Shown: one piece after another, positions 35,026 through 47,359 of the stretch | Numbering within the stretch: position 1 is the first letter of the stretch | Layout of the letters: each line of letters opens with the position of its first letter | Made by a program: the position numbers and the translations under genes | Source of the DNA: Peromyscus leucopus | Taxonomy: Eukaryota; Chordata; Mammalia; Rodentia; Cricetidae | Length of the DNA stretch: 64,000 bases | Direction: 5' to 3' | NCBI RefSeq assembly: GCF_004664715.2 | Contig: NC_051066.1 | Span: forward strand, 82,609,735-82,673,734 | Notes under the pieces: generated by a model | Database searches by the model: none | The model's input: only the letters and a program-made list of their open reading frames with translations | What the model was told of the DNA's origin: nothing

Positions 35026-35589
35026 TACTGTCTTTACTACTTATTCTCATTTTACATTGTGAAGGTACAAATTCAATAATCTCTATTCTTCCCAGAAGCC
35101 ATTGCCAATCTGCTCATTTCCCCTTTCCCCTCTGCTTATCATGTTCTGCTGCCACTAAATGTTGACTTCCTGCTTTTTTTTCTAATTCACTGTAAATCAG
35201 TGAAGATAGGGGTACTGTACATTGTGTCCACTACTGCATTTTTATGCCTCAGAATACTCAAGAAAAAAGTTTCCACTGACGAGATAAGAATGAATAAATC
35301 ACCATAGTGGGAAAAGTCTTTATCAATCACACCTTGGGTTCTACAAGTCACACTCTATGTGCATATCACAGATTCTACATATCTAACTTGCCTCTGGGTA
35401 AGTGGGCCAACTCAGCAAAATATAATTTTAAAGCAGAATATTGTTGATTACTGAATGTAAATTATAGATATATCATTAAATCTTTATAAGCCTGGCTATT
35501 ATACTCTTCTCTACTCTGAATAATTGTCTCAAAATCTGGGTTCATCTCATGAAGAGTCAAAGTCCCTTTATGATATAATGTGTCCCACT
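35026..35589. other. Unique sequence with L2-like debris
   Basis: 35100-35280 ('tgctgccactaaatgttgac', 'gcctcagaatactcaag') weakly resembles an L2 3' end. Not firm. Confidence 0.35.
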
Positions 35590-35985
35590 TGTTTTCTGTT
35601 GCTATGATAAACACCATGACCAAGGCAACATGAGGAAGAAAGGGTTTGTTTAATCTTGTACTTCTAGATCACAATCCATTATTGAGGGAAATCAGGGCAG
35701 GAACTCAAGTAGGGCAGAAGCTTGAAGCAGAAACCAGGAGAGAATGTTGCTACTGGCTTGCTCCCTCTGGATCATGCTCAACTAACTCTCTAATTCAGCA
35801 AAGGGCCAGCTACCCAGGATGTTACCACCCATTGTGTGCTAGGATCTCCCACCTCATCAACAATTAAGACAGTTTTGCACAGACATGGTCACAGGCCAAT
35901 GTTATCTAGATAATTCTTCCATTGAGACTTCTTCCCAGATTATTCTTGGTTATTATAAGTTAACCTTAAAAGCTGACTAGGATAC
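35590..35985 (-). mobile_element. Rodent hAT-like repeat (URR1-like), reversed
   Basis: 'ttctgttgctatgataaacaccatgacc', 'gaggaagaaagggtttgtt', 'attgagggaaatcagggcagg', 'tgttgctactggcttgctcc' and 'ttcttccattgagacttctt'. This is the reversed order of the hAT-like family seen at 6046 and 15383. Confidence 0.7.
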
Positions 35986-37577
35986 ATTGTACCCGTCTTT
36001 CAAGTGTACATAGTCTGAAGTAAAAAGACTAGTACTTAAACCAGCTTTGTTTTAGCTCATCTTTTTGGACACAAATGAACTTAGAAAGTCATCATCTTCC
36101 CTTTTATTTTCCAGCTGATATTCTCATTTCCCCCTTTTTATTCAGTCCATGACCAATATCCACAGGATGTACAATTCACATTCTTGTGAAGAATATGTCT
36201 TCCCTCTTGAGTTAAAGCACTGTGGAAACAACCTCATGAAAACACATCATCAGGTAATGCTAAACCTAGTCAAGTTGACAGTGGTAATAATTGTCATAAA
36301 TCCAACTCGTGTCAACCTGATACTTAAATGCACTACTTTAAAATATTATTTAGAAGTTCATAGATGTTTATAATGTAGATTTAATCAAACTCATCCCTCT
36401 TCTCCATTTCCTTCCCATTTTCTACCTCTATTTTTTTCCTCCCAACTTCCAACTTCATGTGCTCTTTATTTTAAATATACCCACCAAAGGCCACTGGATT
36501 ATGAGTAAATTCTCAGAGGGCATATCACAGAAGAAATCTGAATCACCCTTCTGAAAGGATGAATGGCACTGGTTGGTTGGCAGAAAAGTCATAGGCCACG
36601 GCAGAACCCAATATTAGTTTTTAGAGCTTTATTAGGAGGGAAAATGGGTGTGAAGAAGGGGACCAGGCCTGGTGAGAGAGAAAGATGGGGGAGGGAGCAG
36701 AGCAGAGCAGAGAGGAAACAGAAAAAGAGGGTGGGGTCCTCTCTGGCTTTTTAAGGCGGGGATTATGGTGATTGTTTGACCACGTGGCAGGTCACACATA
36801 AAAATAAATATCACATATTCTCTCCTACATGTTGGTCTTAGCTTTGTATCTTGAGATATGAGTGTTTAAACTGGAGTACCCAAAGAAGACAAAGAACCAC
36901 CAACAGTGCCATTGAGGTGTGTTTGGAAGGAAGGGGCACAGGGGATGTGAAAGGGGAAATGAGGATAGTGGAACAGAGAGGTTCTATAACTTTTGGGTTA
37001 TAGGTTATGAAATAAAAAGCCCAGTGCAAAGTATGGGTTACATCTTTTCCAGTGTTGGTTGGTTAGGTCTGATACCATGCCCTCTTCCCAAGCATTACAG
37101 GCTATTGACATTGTTCTTAGTTACCTTCCAGAACTTGAGGAGGGAATCTTAATGCTGAAGACACTATATAGTGAGTCATAAGGCATAGAGAAATCAACCT
37201 GTATGGACCTGGAAGCTTCATTCTTACTGGGTAGCTTCCATAATGCTGAGAAGCTCTATGTCCACTACCAGAGGATGAAAGTAACCAACAGTGTTACCCA
37301 GCTGTGATCCCCATGGCCACAAATATATTACATTTAATGATAACATTTCACATTTGGCATTCCAAAATTCATCATCTCATAACATAAAATGCATTTAGTT
37401 CATTTCCAAGTTACCATGCTTGTAACAGTTTTATTATTGTTCTGATGCCCAAAGTGCAAAATGTTTTGATCTGAATATTTATTTTCCAATGAAATATTTA
37501 TTTTCCCATAAAATTCATCATACAATCTTTTTACTATGAGTTCCTTGAGGAAAGGAAACCATTGACTGATAACTGAC
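35986..37577. other. Mostly unique sequence, one purine-rich block
   Basis: 36617-36770 is G/A-rich ('ggagggagcagagcagagcag', then 'ctttttaaggcggggattatgg') and may be part of a reversed LTR; I could not define ends. The rest shows nothing recognised. Confidence 0.4.
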
Positions 37578-38069
37578 TGTTCTAAACAGTCTTATTAAAT
37601 AAGAAACACAGAGCCAAATACAGTGGTAATAACCGAAGAGATCAGAGAAATAGCAAATAGCCACGACTAAGCCTCAACCTACTACCTCTCCGTCCTCCCC
37701 CAGAGAGTGAGAGCTTCTTCCTGTCTAGCCTGGGCTTTTATTGTCTTCTTGTTCTGCCTTCTCATTGGCTCTAAGCCTAGCCACATCGCTTCCTTGTCTC
37801 TGCCTGTCTATACAGACCTCCAGGTCTCTATGGTTGGTACTGGAATTAAAGGTACCACCCTTTATTAAACCTTATTAAAGGATGTGTCACCCTGCTTGGC
37901 TGTGTCCTTGACACACAGAGACTCTGCCTGCTATGTGATCAGATTAAGGGCATGTGCTACCACTGCCTGACTTCTGGTTATGGCTCGCTATGACCTCTGA
38001 TCTCCGGACAAACTTTATTTATTAACATACAAATAAAATCACATCTCATCACAAATAAAATATCACCAC
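37578..38069 (+). mobile_element. Cricetid-type composite repeat, copy 2
   Basis: Same order as 29379-30043 without the B1: 'aacagtcttattaaataag', 'gccttctcattggctctaag', 'tctatacagacctccaggtc', two decayed B1-like half-units (about 37850-37890 and 37905-37975), 'tttatttattaacatacaaa' and 'aaataaaatatcacc'. About 37855-37885 holds a local 'ctttattaaaccttattaaagg' irregularity not seen in copy 1. Confidence 0.75.
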
Positions 38070-38285
38070 ATGACTGCATCTGGAATCAACAGGAAACAGC
38101 AGTGGGGGGACTTTTGTGATGTATTTTCTTGATCAGATTATTTGAAGGAGGAAGATCCACTCTAAATTTAGGTAACACTTTCTGCTGGCAGTCCAGTAAA
38201 AGGACAGAGAAGAAGGAAACTTTTCTTTTTGCCCACTTGCTCAAATTCTCACTGGCAAGTCCAGTTGCATACTCATTCTTTCTCA

Positions 38286-38572
38286 GATGTTAGAACTATG
38301 TTCTTTGGGATTCCAACATAAATTGCACACCACTAGCAACTTTCTAGGAGTCTTCTGGGGCCTTCATCACCTGACTGGACTGCTTAGGCATTCAGGCTTG
38401 TGGGCTGAGCAACTATTGGATTCTCAGCCTCTCCAGTGTCATTGGTCATCTATCAAGACCACATTCTGTAAGCCAGTTTAATGACCCTGTCTTTAATATA
38501 TACATATATTATAATATATATGAATTCATTGTATTTGTTCTGTTTCTTTAGAGAACCCTGACTAATACAGGA
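38286..38572 (+). mobile_element. Ancient interspersed repeat ending 'agagaaccctgactaataca'
   Basis: 'tgttctttgggattccaaca', 'aactttctaggagtcttctggggcc'-type sequence and 'ggcttgtgggctgagcaact', then an AT-rich run, then 'ttctgtttctttagagaacc'. This fits the right half of a widespread mammalian repeat related to the rodent hAT-like ones. Family not resolved. Confidence 0.5.
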
Positions 38573-38911
38573 AGCTATCAAGCAATGAGTAGACCAAAGT
38601 AAGACAGAAACCCGGCAAGAGAATTTCCAAGCCCCCTGTTTCCATTTTCAGAAGCTGAATTTGTAGATGCATCACCTATGCTTCAGAAGTTGTAGGAAGA
38701 TTTATAAAATACCACAGTTTTCTGGGTTTCCCAAACCAAGTTTTGCATAGACTTTTGATCCTTAGGAAACTCTTAAGAAAAGATTTACATAGGGCAACTA
38801 GAGAAACAAAAGGTATCAGTTAGGTTAAACAAAAGATGAGTTAGGGCTAGGTGCTGCTCTCTGGAGCCAGGCCAGGAGTAGCTCAGCAAGAATGCAGCCA
38901 TACTCTCTCTT
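38573..38911. other. Unique sequence
   Basis: Nothing is recognised. Confidence 0.45.
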
Positions 38912-38926
38912 TTCAAATGAATTCTT

Positions 38927-39091
38927 TTTTTGGGGGGGGGGAGGGGTGTTTCGAGACAGGGTTTCTCTGTGTGGCTTTGCGCCTTTCCTGGAACTCACTT
39001 GGTAGCCCAGGCTGGCCTCGAACTCACAGAGATCCGCTTGCCTCTGCCTCCCGAGTGCTAGGATTAAAGGCGTGTGCCACCACTGCCCAGC
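38927..39091 (-). mobile_element. B1 SINE with perfect target-site duplication
   Basis: The reversed tail is a T/G run (38927-38947), then 'cgagacagggtttctctgtg', 'gcgcctttcctggaactca' and a clean reversed B1. Perfect 15-bp duplication 'ttcaaatgaattctt' at 38912-38926 and 39092-39106. The poly-G within the tail is unusual. Confidence 0.97.
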
Positions 39092-39106
39092 TTCAAATGA
39101 ATTCTT

Positions 39107-40391
39107 ATTTTCACATTTTTATTACAGGGCACCTTTGCCATGGTTCCAGATAAGAGTTCCGGTTTCTTTTTAATGTCACTGATTTTGTTAGGAATTCAAG
39201 CCAACTGCTTCCATCCCCTTGCTTTGTCTCCTTGTCACCACTCAGCCAATTTTGACATATGCGCAAATATTTTTCTTTCCTGAAACCCAGCATTAGTTGA
39301 TGGCCCTATTAGATTCAAAAGAACCTTTCTTCCATAATAAAGAAGATCAGCTGAATTATTTTCATTCAGCCTTTAGGAAGTTCATTCTCAATGGGAATAA
39401 TTATCTCAACAATGATGAAGTTAAGAGCATTAGAAAAAACAAGTATGACTACAATACTAACTCTGGGATTCTGTGAAAATAACTCCTCCTTCTAAGCCTC
39501 AGTGAAAAATAAAGATAACAGTGCTTATCATATAAAGAGTATAGGCATTAGACTCTGTTATTAATAGTCAAATACTGCAATGGGATGCTGTATCTAACAG
39601 AGCTTGTATCTATCAGGAGATCCTGAAATTAACCTGAATAATGAAAATATTGATAATATTAGAACCCATTCAACACTTTTAATGGGAAAAATGGTGGCAT
39701 GGATTGGTTGCTTAGGGCCAAAGACAAAATGCCCTTGATTATGACCTAAATTCACATGAAAACTTCTAGAGTTGACTATTATTGAGCTTTTCCATATTTG
39801 ATTCCAAAGCTGTCTCCATGGAAATGGATACAAAATTGATACAAATTTGAGGAGATTACCACCCCTTGGCATTTCTAGTAGCAAATCAAAGGAGCAGATA
39901 TTACTGTAAATGATCTGTGCTTATTTGTATGTGTATATCCCTGGTTTCTGGATGTGTACTTTTTAAGTGGAAGTTATACAACAGGTTTGCATGATGACCT
40001 TGGGTTTTGCTTTTTCTGTTTTTTGTTTGGTTGTTTGTTGAAATCAGGCCTTACTCTGTTCAAACCCAGGGAGGGAGTAGGGGGTAAAGACGGATATGAA
40101 GAAATCTTCAACGCTCTGTGGATAGTTAATAGTTGCACATTTCTTTCTTAACATAGAGGATGAGACCAGAGATTTCTAATTAGAGTTGGAGCCATGAAAT
40201 GGCAGAACTGCAGAAAAGCTTGACTCGGTTGATATAAACCCTTGTTTTATGGAAGAAAAATATAGGGGTCAGGAAATTGGGCTATAGGCTCAAGTACAAG
40301 TGTTAGAAAAAAAAGTCAGACCTGTCACTGAGCCCTTCAGAGTTGAGTTTTGGTTGTTACCAATTAAAACTTCTTTCTACCTTAATTCTGT

Positions 40392-40395
<4 letters not shown>
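39107..40395. other. Unique sequence with a MIR-like trace
   Basis: 39450-39570 ('cttctaagcctcagtgaaaa', 'aagataacagtgcttatca') resembles a sense MIR. The rest is unplaced. Confidence 0.4.
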
Positions 40396-40439
<44 letters not shown>

Positions 40440-40504
40440 CCCCGCCCCCGTGTGTGTATGTGTGTGTATATGTAAGAGAAAGTGAGAGAGAGAGAGAGAG
40501 GGAG

Positions 40505-40567
<63 letters not shown>
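40396..40567. repeat. (TC)n - (GT) - (GA)n compound microsatellite with complementary arms
   Basis: (TC)20 at 40396-40436, a C-rich then GT-rich stretch at 40437-40482, and an interrupted then pure (GA)n at 40483-40567. The TC and GA arms are complementary to each other across a spacer of about 46 bp. Confidence 0.97.
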
Positions 40568-40569
<2 letters not shown>

Positions 40570-40790
40570 CTTTTTGACTGTGTAAGTCAGACTAGCTGGC
40601 CTTCACTGGGTCTGGGAGATTCTGTTTGCAGCTCCCAGCTCCCTGTATGGGTGGACTGAGATTAAAGACATTTGTCCTAATGCATTCATTCTAAACATGG
40701 GTTCTGGAGATTTGAACCCAAGTCATTCCGTTTTGCAGCATTTTTTCCTATTGAATAATCTCCCCACCCTCTGTTAAGTCTTTTAAGTGT
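40570..40790 (-). mobile_element. B4-type SINE (reversed)
   Basis: 'agtcagactagctggccttc', 'gggtggactgagattaaag', 'tggagatttgaacccaagtc' and 'ctattgaataatctcccca' fit the reversed B4 order. The GA/GT microsatellites lie where B4 carries its CA-rich tail. Confidence 0.6.
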
Positions 40791-41812
40791 GGTACATAGC
40801 AATGTATTAGTACAAGACTCTCAATGACATTTATAGAGAGTGATTGTTGATAACATAGGTACTGGCATAAAGAACATGTGGGACTCTTGAGTCTATAGTT
40901 TGACATGTAATAAGACCATAAATCCCACTTGTGTTAATTTTCACCATATATAAAGAGGATAATACCATTTTGCATCATGTATTACTTTTGAAACAGTTAA
41001 ATAGGATAATGGAGATAAATGATTAAATATACATAGCATTTATAGCTTCAGTCATTTAAAATCCATATTTTTGTGTTATTAAGTATATTCTTGTTTCTGT
41101 GAATAACAAGTTGTTGTTTTAAAATAATTTGATACTACACTAAATTCTTAGGAGACTAACAACTATGTGCTATTTATCTTAATAAACTAGAAAAAATGTG
41201 CTAAGTGTTTACAACCTAAATTAATATATAACTTTAATCTTAAATTATATGCTCTTCCATGACACTTACTGAGAGTAATATATATGTGTATGTGTGTATG
41301 TGTCATGGTTCTCATTTGCTGAAAGCAGCCAATAGGTTGGAAGCAACCTTAATTAATAAGAAAATCTCTACATAGATATTGGAAGTAACTTGCAGCTATA
41401 ACTCCATGTCTGCTGGATTGAGTGCTTGTGGGTCAGTTGGGAGCATCAATATAAGTTCTTCTCATAAAATACTGTTGAAGATTTCTGTAAAGTATTCCTT
41501 TCCATGCCGTGTTTTCTGTGCCGTTTAGTAAATAGAGATCAAAGCCTTTTGTTAGGGACAGACACAGGGACAGGCATAGCTCATACACATCAAGAACAGA
41601 CACACACAATAGATTACAGGGTAGTAACCACTGACTACAGAGAGATGGAAGATACAGGGAGGGGTGTGGAGAATTAAAATTTCAGATTGTTCTTGTTCAA
41701 ACTAATCTGAGTGGAAATAGCTTTGTTTTCATTCCTTTATGTGAGATCAATACATATTACTGTTTTCTGAGATGTTATCTTTAATGTGTTATATGATGCA
41801 CAACATATTAAA
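40791..41812. other. Unique AT-rich sequence
   Basis: No gene or repeat can be supported. Confidence 0.45.
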
Positions 41813-41818
41813 AAATGA

Positions 41819-41979
<161 letters not shown>

Positions 41980-41988
41980 AAATGAGGC

Positions 41989-42509
41989 ATTGGTGGAGGT
42001 GATTATGTGAGAATGGCAGCATCCTTATAAATGAAATTAATTCCCTTATAAATGAGACTTAGACTACCCATTTATCTCTTCTGGCATATGAGGAAATAGC
42101 TATGAGGTGCTGTGTGAATAGGAATGTAGGCTGTCACCAGTCCCTACAATTGCTGCTACCTTGATCCTCACATTCTCCAGCACTATGTAAAATAAGCATA
42201 TGTTGTTTATAAACTATGAAGTATATATCATTTTATTATAATAACTCATATGACTGAAGGGAGTATGTTTACAGTGGTAGCTTCAAAATATGGCTTATAC
42301 AAATACATGAGAGATCTAAGAGGGCATCAATGTATAAAGAATGCTTGAGTGTCTCTGTACAAAAAATAAAGAAAAGGTGCTTTCCATAATCTTCCCCATT
42401 TTTTGCATAAAATCAAATAATACACTCAGATAATATTTAAAATTGTAAATTTAAACAAGAGCAACAAGTGTTTCTATCTGATACAGTGAAATTATTCTGC
42501 ACACTAAAT
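41989..42509. other. Unique sequence
   Basis: Nothing is recognised. Confidence 0.45.
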
Positions 42510-42522
42510 AAGGTATTCTTTC

Positions 42523-42697
42523 TTTCTTTCTTTTTTTTTTTTTGTTTGTTTGTTTTTCGAGACGGGGTTTCTCTATGTAGCTTTGTGCCTTTCCTGGAAC
42601 TCGCTTTGGAGACTAGGCTGGCCTTGAACTCACAGAGATCCGCCTGCCTCTGCCTCCCTAGTGCTGGGATTAAAGGCATGTGCCACCACCACCCTGC
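42523..42697 (-). mobile_element. B1 SINE with perfect target-site duplication
   Basis: The reversed tail includes a (CTTT) run and a 13-T run, followed by 'cgagacggggtttctctatg' and a clean reversed B1. Perfect 13-bp duplication 'aaggtattctttc' at 42510-42522 and 42698-42710. It has 'ctcgctttggagactaggc' rather than the 'cacttggtagcccaggc' type, so it belongs to a different B1 subtype from the copies at 26231, 29398 and 38927. Confidence 0.97.
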
Positions 42698-42710
42698 AAG
42701 GTATTCTTTC

Positions 42711-43729
42711 ATTATCCCTGAAGAGTGAGAATGGATTATTTGTAGTTGATTCCATTTGATTTTGTGGCTGATCTAAACTTCAGTTTGTGCAACTTTTGCA
42801 TGCAGTTCCTGTGATTGGATGGGTATGGTGGCATTTGAGATGTCTTTTAAAAATCAGATCCCAGCTGTGAGTAAAAACATTATCATTGCTTTATGGTACT
42901 GTGGCTAAGATTGAGACATTTTTGGTTCCAGATCTGCCCGTAACAAACTGAAGGCCTATCATATTCTTGTTCCCTGATGCTAAAAAACTTACTGCTCTTG
43001 CCTCTTCATACATTACTATTATTATGTTTTAAATTTCTAAGTACCTATTCCCTAGACTTCTCACAAAACTAAATGAATCTATCTCAATCTCTATCCATAT
43101 GGTGCATTGCAAAGTGCTTAGCAAAATTAGGAGCTAACTTATATATTATTTTTCAGTCTTTTACTGCATCCATTAAACATATAATTCATTGTCAGTTGTT
43201 GATATGGTAGTGACCAAGAACATAGTTGGTATAAAATATTAGGACAAAGAAATATAATATAAGGAATTTTAGGATAATAAATTATAAGGAAGAATGTATG
43301 GGTAGGTGTCTTTATCAGTCACCATATCATGGCTCATATTTATATTTCCTGCCCCTACATCAGGCCTAGCTTTCCTTAAATCAGAGGCTTCTGTCAGGCC
43401 TTGTGTCCTGATTGTCTCACAAGTTCACAGCAGCAAGTAAAAAGTCATTTTGAGTGTAAAAAGCACAGGGTTTGAAATGCAAGATGTCTTTCTTTTCTAT
43501 TATCTCTCTAGATCTTTGCTCAAGAGAGCATCTTGAAGTATCCATTTACCTTCCTGAATTTATCTTTGTATCACTAACATTGATAGACTCAATATTTCTC
43601 AGAGAGAAAATTTCAATAATCAAAATATACATTTGAAGGTTTTAGGAAGTATCCTGTATTTTCTGTCATATAAATCTTACATAACTCCCCTTCTCTAATT
43701 AAAGACAAATTTACTTCTTAAAGTTACTT
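42711..43729. other. Unique sequence
   Basis: Nothing is recognised. Confidence 0.45.
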
Positions 43730-43912
43730 TTAATAATATGTATATATGTGTCTGTGTGTGTGATTGTGTCTGTGTATTGAGTGCTGGCAGAGTCCCTGGC
43801 ACTGGAGTTAAGATAGTTGTGAGCTGCCTAACATAGGTACTAAGAACTGAAGTCAGGTCCTTATTAAGAGCAGAAAGTACTCTTAAATGTAGAGTCATCT
43901 CTCCAATCTAGA
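43730..43912 (-). mobile_element. B2 SINE (reversed), diverged
   Basis: GT-rich lead, then 'ggcactggagttaagatagttgtgagctgc'-type sequence, 'gaactgaagtcaggtcctta' and 'gagtcatctctccaatcta'. This is the reversed B2 order ending at the tRNA-like head. Confidence 0.85.
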
Positions 43913-44062
43913 GAATCTCATTTTAATTAGATTAAACTAATAAAACATCTTATGGGTTGTCCTGTTCCCATTTCCAAACCAAACTTTGAGGAAATAAGTA
44001 TTTTTAGATCTTCCTTGACCTTCTTGATTGAACATATAGCCTACTGGAACCCAGTTCTTATA

Positions 44063-45758
44063 ATGAACCATCAATCTTTTTTTTTTTCCTTTTTTTAAAT
44101 TTATTTTACAATACTACTCAGTTCTACATAATAGCCACAGATTCCCTTGTTCTCTCCCTTCCTGCCCCCCTCTCCTTCCCCCCAGCCCACCCCCCGATTC
44201 CCACCTCCTCCAGATCAAGGTCTCCCCAGAGGACTGGGATCGACCTGATAGACTCAGTCCAGGCAGGTCCAGTCCCCTCCTCCCAGATTGAGCCAAGCAT
44301 CCCTGCATAAGTCTCAGGTTTCATAGTTCATGTGTTTCCATTCATTTGGTTATTTGTCCCTGTGCTTTATCCAACCTTGGTTTCAACAATTCTTGCTCAC
44401 ATAAACCCTACTCTTTCTCACTAATTAGACTCCCAGCGCTCCACCAGGGGCCTAGCTGTGGATGTCTGCATCCAGATTCCTCAGTCCTTGGATGGGGTTT
44501 ATGGCACAACTATTAGGATGTTTGGCCATCCCATCACCAGAGTAGGTCAGTCCTGGCTGTCTATCGACCATTGCCAGCAGTCTTTTGTGGGGGTATCTTT
44601 GTGGATTTCTGTGGGCCTCTTTAGCTCTTTATTTCTTCCTTTTCTCATGTGGTCTTCATTTACCATGGTCTCCTATTCCTTGTTCTCCCTCTCTTTTCTT
44701 GATCCAGCTAGGATCTCCCGCTCTCTTTCCCTCGACTGTCGCCCTTCATTGCTTCCACTCAAGTCCATGCTGTTCATGTAGATCTCTTCCATTTCTCCGT
44801 GTCTTTCTTGGGGTCCCGTTTTCCAGGTAGCCTCACTGGTGATATGAGTAGCAGTCCAGTCATCCTTGTTCCACATCTAGCATCTTCCTATGAGTGAATA
44901 CATACCATATTTGTCTTTCTGAGTCTGGGTTACCTCACTCAGGATGATTTTTTCTAGATCCATCCATTTGCCTGCAAACCTCATGATGTCATTGTTTTTC
45001 TCTGCTGAGTAGTATTCCATTGTGTATATGTGCCACAATTTATTTATCCATTCTTCAGTTGAAGGGCATCTAGGTTGTTTCCAGGTTTTGGCTATTACAA
45101 ACAATGCAGATATGAACATAGCTGAGCAAGTGCTCTTGTGGTATGATTGAGCATTTCTTGGGTATATGCCTAAGAGTGGTATAGCTGGATCTTGGGGGAG
45201 ATTAATTCGCAATTTCCTAAGAAAGCGCCATATTGATTTCCAAAGTGGTTGTACAAGCTTGCATTCCCACCAGCAGTGGAGGAGAGTTCCCCTAGTTCCA
45301 TATCCTCTCCAGCATAAGTGTCTTCAGTGTTTTTGATCTTAGCCATTCTGACAGGCGTAAGGTGGTATCTCAGAGTTGTTTTGATTTGCATTTCTCTGAT
45401 GATTAGGGATGTTGAGCAATTCCTTAAATGTCTTTCAGCCATTTGAGTTTCCTCTGTTGAGAATTCTCTGTTTAGTTCTAAAGCCCATTTCTCAATTGGA
45501 CTGTTGGTCGTTTTGATGTCTAATTTCTTGAGTTCCTTATATATTCTGGATATCAGTCCTCTGTCAGATGTGTGATTGGTGAAGATCTTTTCCCATTCTG
45601 TAGGCTGTCGCTTTGCCTTGTTGACCGTATCCTTTGCTCTACAAAAGCTTCTCAGTTTCAAGAGGTCCCATTGGTTGATTGTTTGTCTCAGTGTCTGCGC
45701 TACTGGTGTTATATTTAGGAAGTGATCTCCTATGCCAATGCGATGAACCATCAATCTT
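44063..45758 (-). mobile_element. Recent 5'-truncated L1 insertion with 16-bp target-site duplication
   Basis: The element is 44079-45742 (1,664 bp), flanked by a perfect direct repeat 'atgaaccatcaatctt' (44063-44078 and 45743-45758). Right after the left copy comes the reversed poly(A) tail. It is followed by the 3' UTR (to about 44876, with the C-rich 'polypurine' tract near 44160-44210) and the C-terminal part of ORF2. The far end is a simple truncation, as expected from target-primed reverse transcription. The perfect duplication and clear coding similarity make it one of the youngest insertions here. It cannot move: there is no promoter, ORF1 or endonuclease, and most of the reverse transcriptase is missing. 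Confidence 0.97.
44877..45742 (-). pseudogene. L1 ORF2 C-terminal fragment, frameshifted
   Basis: Reading down the minus strand from 45742, an open frame shows the ORF2 C-terminal region: '[17 protein letters not shown]', '[19 protein letters not shown]' and '[19 protein letters not shown]'. At about 45312-45320 the frame breaks (net -1). Similarity continues in another frame through the cysteine-rich stretch to '[16 protein letters not shown]', 'TWKQPRCPSTEEWINK', 'YTMEYYSAEKNNDIM' and 'LSEVTQTQKDKYGMYSL', with a stop at 44877-44879. The fragment lacks the endonuclease and reverse transcriptase catalytic parts, so it is a dead 5'-truncated copy. Confidence 0.95.
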
Positions 45759-47346
45759 AACTATTGATACAACTTCTCTACCAACACCCACTCATACAGT
45801 ATCCTAAAACATGAGTTAAGACCTTTCACAAATGGCTCACTGTTTGTGTTCTCCAACTAGAAGGTGTTCAAGAGTAACTGCTTACATCAGAACTCCACGG
45901 CTAGAAAGAAAAAAAATATGTAGACACATAGAACTAATCCTAAGGAAACAAAAGTGGTGTTGCATGCTATCCATCTAACCTGAGAATGAATATGTTTAGT
46001 GTCCTAAGGAGATATTCCACAGAGCTACACCCCAGGAATTCACAATTCACCCTTGATGCATGCTTCCTTAATCTACTACCTTATTACTTTAAGCCATGCT
46101 ATGTTTGTGATTATTTTAACTTTAGATGTAATTTTCCTATTATGGGACACTTAAAAGACTTGTACCAGGCACAACGGAAAAAAAAAAAATCAGACCTGGA
46201 TCATGATGGCTAACAGATTTGACATGATCCAGGGATTTCTCCTTTAGTGTCATTACCATTATTTTTCTCTCTTGAAGACTGCTTTTCTTCCAACTCAGCC
46301 TCTGTATATTAGATTTAAGGAATGAGACACTTACATATGACAGTATCTGACCCTCATATGCACAATATATGGTGTTTGACCAATAGGAGAAGTGTAAACT
46401 GAAGTTCTTAGAGAAGAAGTCAAACACATTAACAATTCTAGAAGGCCAAACAACTGACAACTTCTGTGATTGTGAAAAGCTAACATGTTCCAGTTTAGGT
46501 GTCAATGGTTAACTTGGACTGTCTTTGACCCTCTCTATAGCCACAGTGTGTGATCCAACATTCTTTCGAATATTAAGCAAATCCATTTATGTTGACAAAT
46601 CCAAACCAGTCCAACACAATATCAAAAATATCCTCCAGGGATTAGGTTCAGTTGAAACCTTGGGCAGTAGCTTTTCAACCTCAAAGACCTAGATTCAGTT
46701 GATAGTGCTTCCTGGAGATGTACCTAAAGAAAGAGATTGCTATTCTTTTTTTCTGAGTCTCTTGCTTACCTTGGCCCCATCTTCTCATTTAGCTATACAA
46801 TCCATCTTTTCCAGAGTTGGACAGGTCCATTTCCAGATGGTCCTTCATCAACAACGTCCATAAAAAACAACAATGAAGGGCATACCTGTGAATGTATCCA
46901 GGAAAGACATCTGTTTGATCCTGTACCAGCAGGATAAAAAATTTTTTGGAGACATTTCAGCAGGGTGCCAAGAGATATAACAGCTATAGGCACAGAATAC
47001 GGGTGGCTATTTCTGCATCTTCTCAGCTCAAAACCCATACTTACCATGATGTGGTTTTAAGACTAACCCTCTTCCCTCAATTCCCAGAACACATTCAGCA
47101 GAAATGTTTCTCAAGGGAAAGTTGAGGCAAGCAAGCACAAAGACTATTTCAACAACCTCAGACCCTATTGTGTTTGGACTATGCATAACTCTGCTGCTAA
47201 TGTACTTGGTAGCCTAGTCCCTTTACCTGCATATGTTATGTACATGCACACACTATTTTCCTAACCTGAAATTTCATACCACCTATATCAGGCATCACAT
47301 GCACCCCTTTCAGGGAAAAAAAGATATTTTCTTTTCATTTAATATT
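45759..47346. other. Unique sequence
   Basis: No supported gene. An 11-bp perfect inverted repeat (46195-46205 with 46223-46233, 17-nt loop) lies next to an A-run at 46179. 46490-47200 is slightly less AT-rich and could hide a diverged retrosequence, but I recognise none. Confidence 0.4.
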
Positions 47347-47359
47347 TCCTCTTTATTTT

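Noticed and set aside
37850..37890. Local palindromic-looking 'ctttattaaaccttattaaagg'
   Set aside because: Short AT-rich irregularity within the composite repeat, not a separate structure.
45170..45754. 194-codon frame, longest in the window
   Set aside because: It is the C-terminal part of L1 ORF2 in a truncated element and starts within the target-site duplication, so it is not a host gene.
46490..47200. Possible processed pseudogene
   Set aside because: Both strands were read for familiar protein motifs and none was found. There is no poly(A) tail or flanking duplication.
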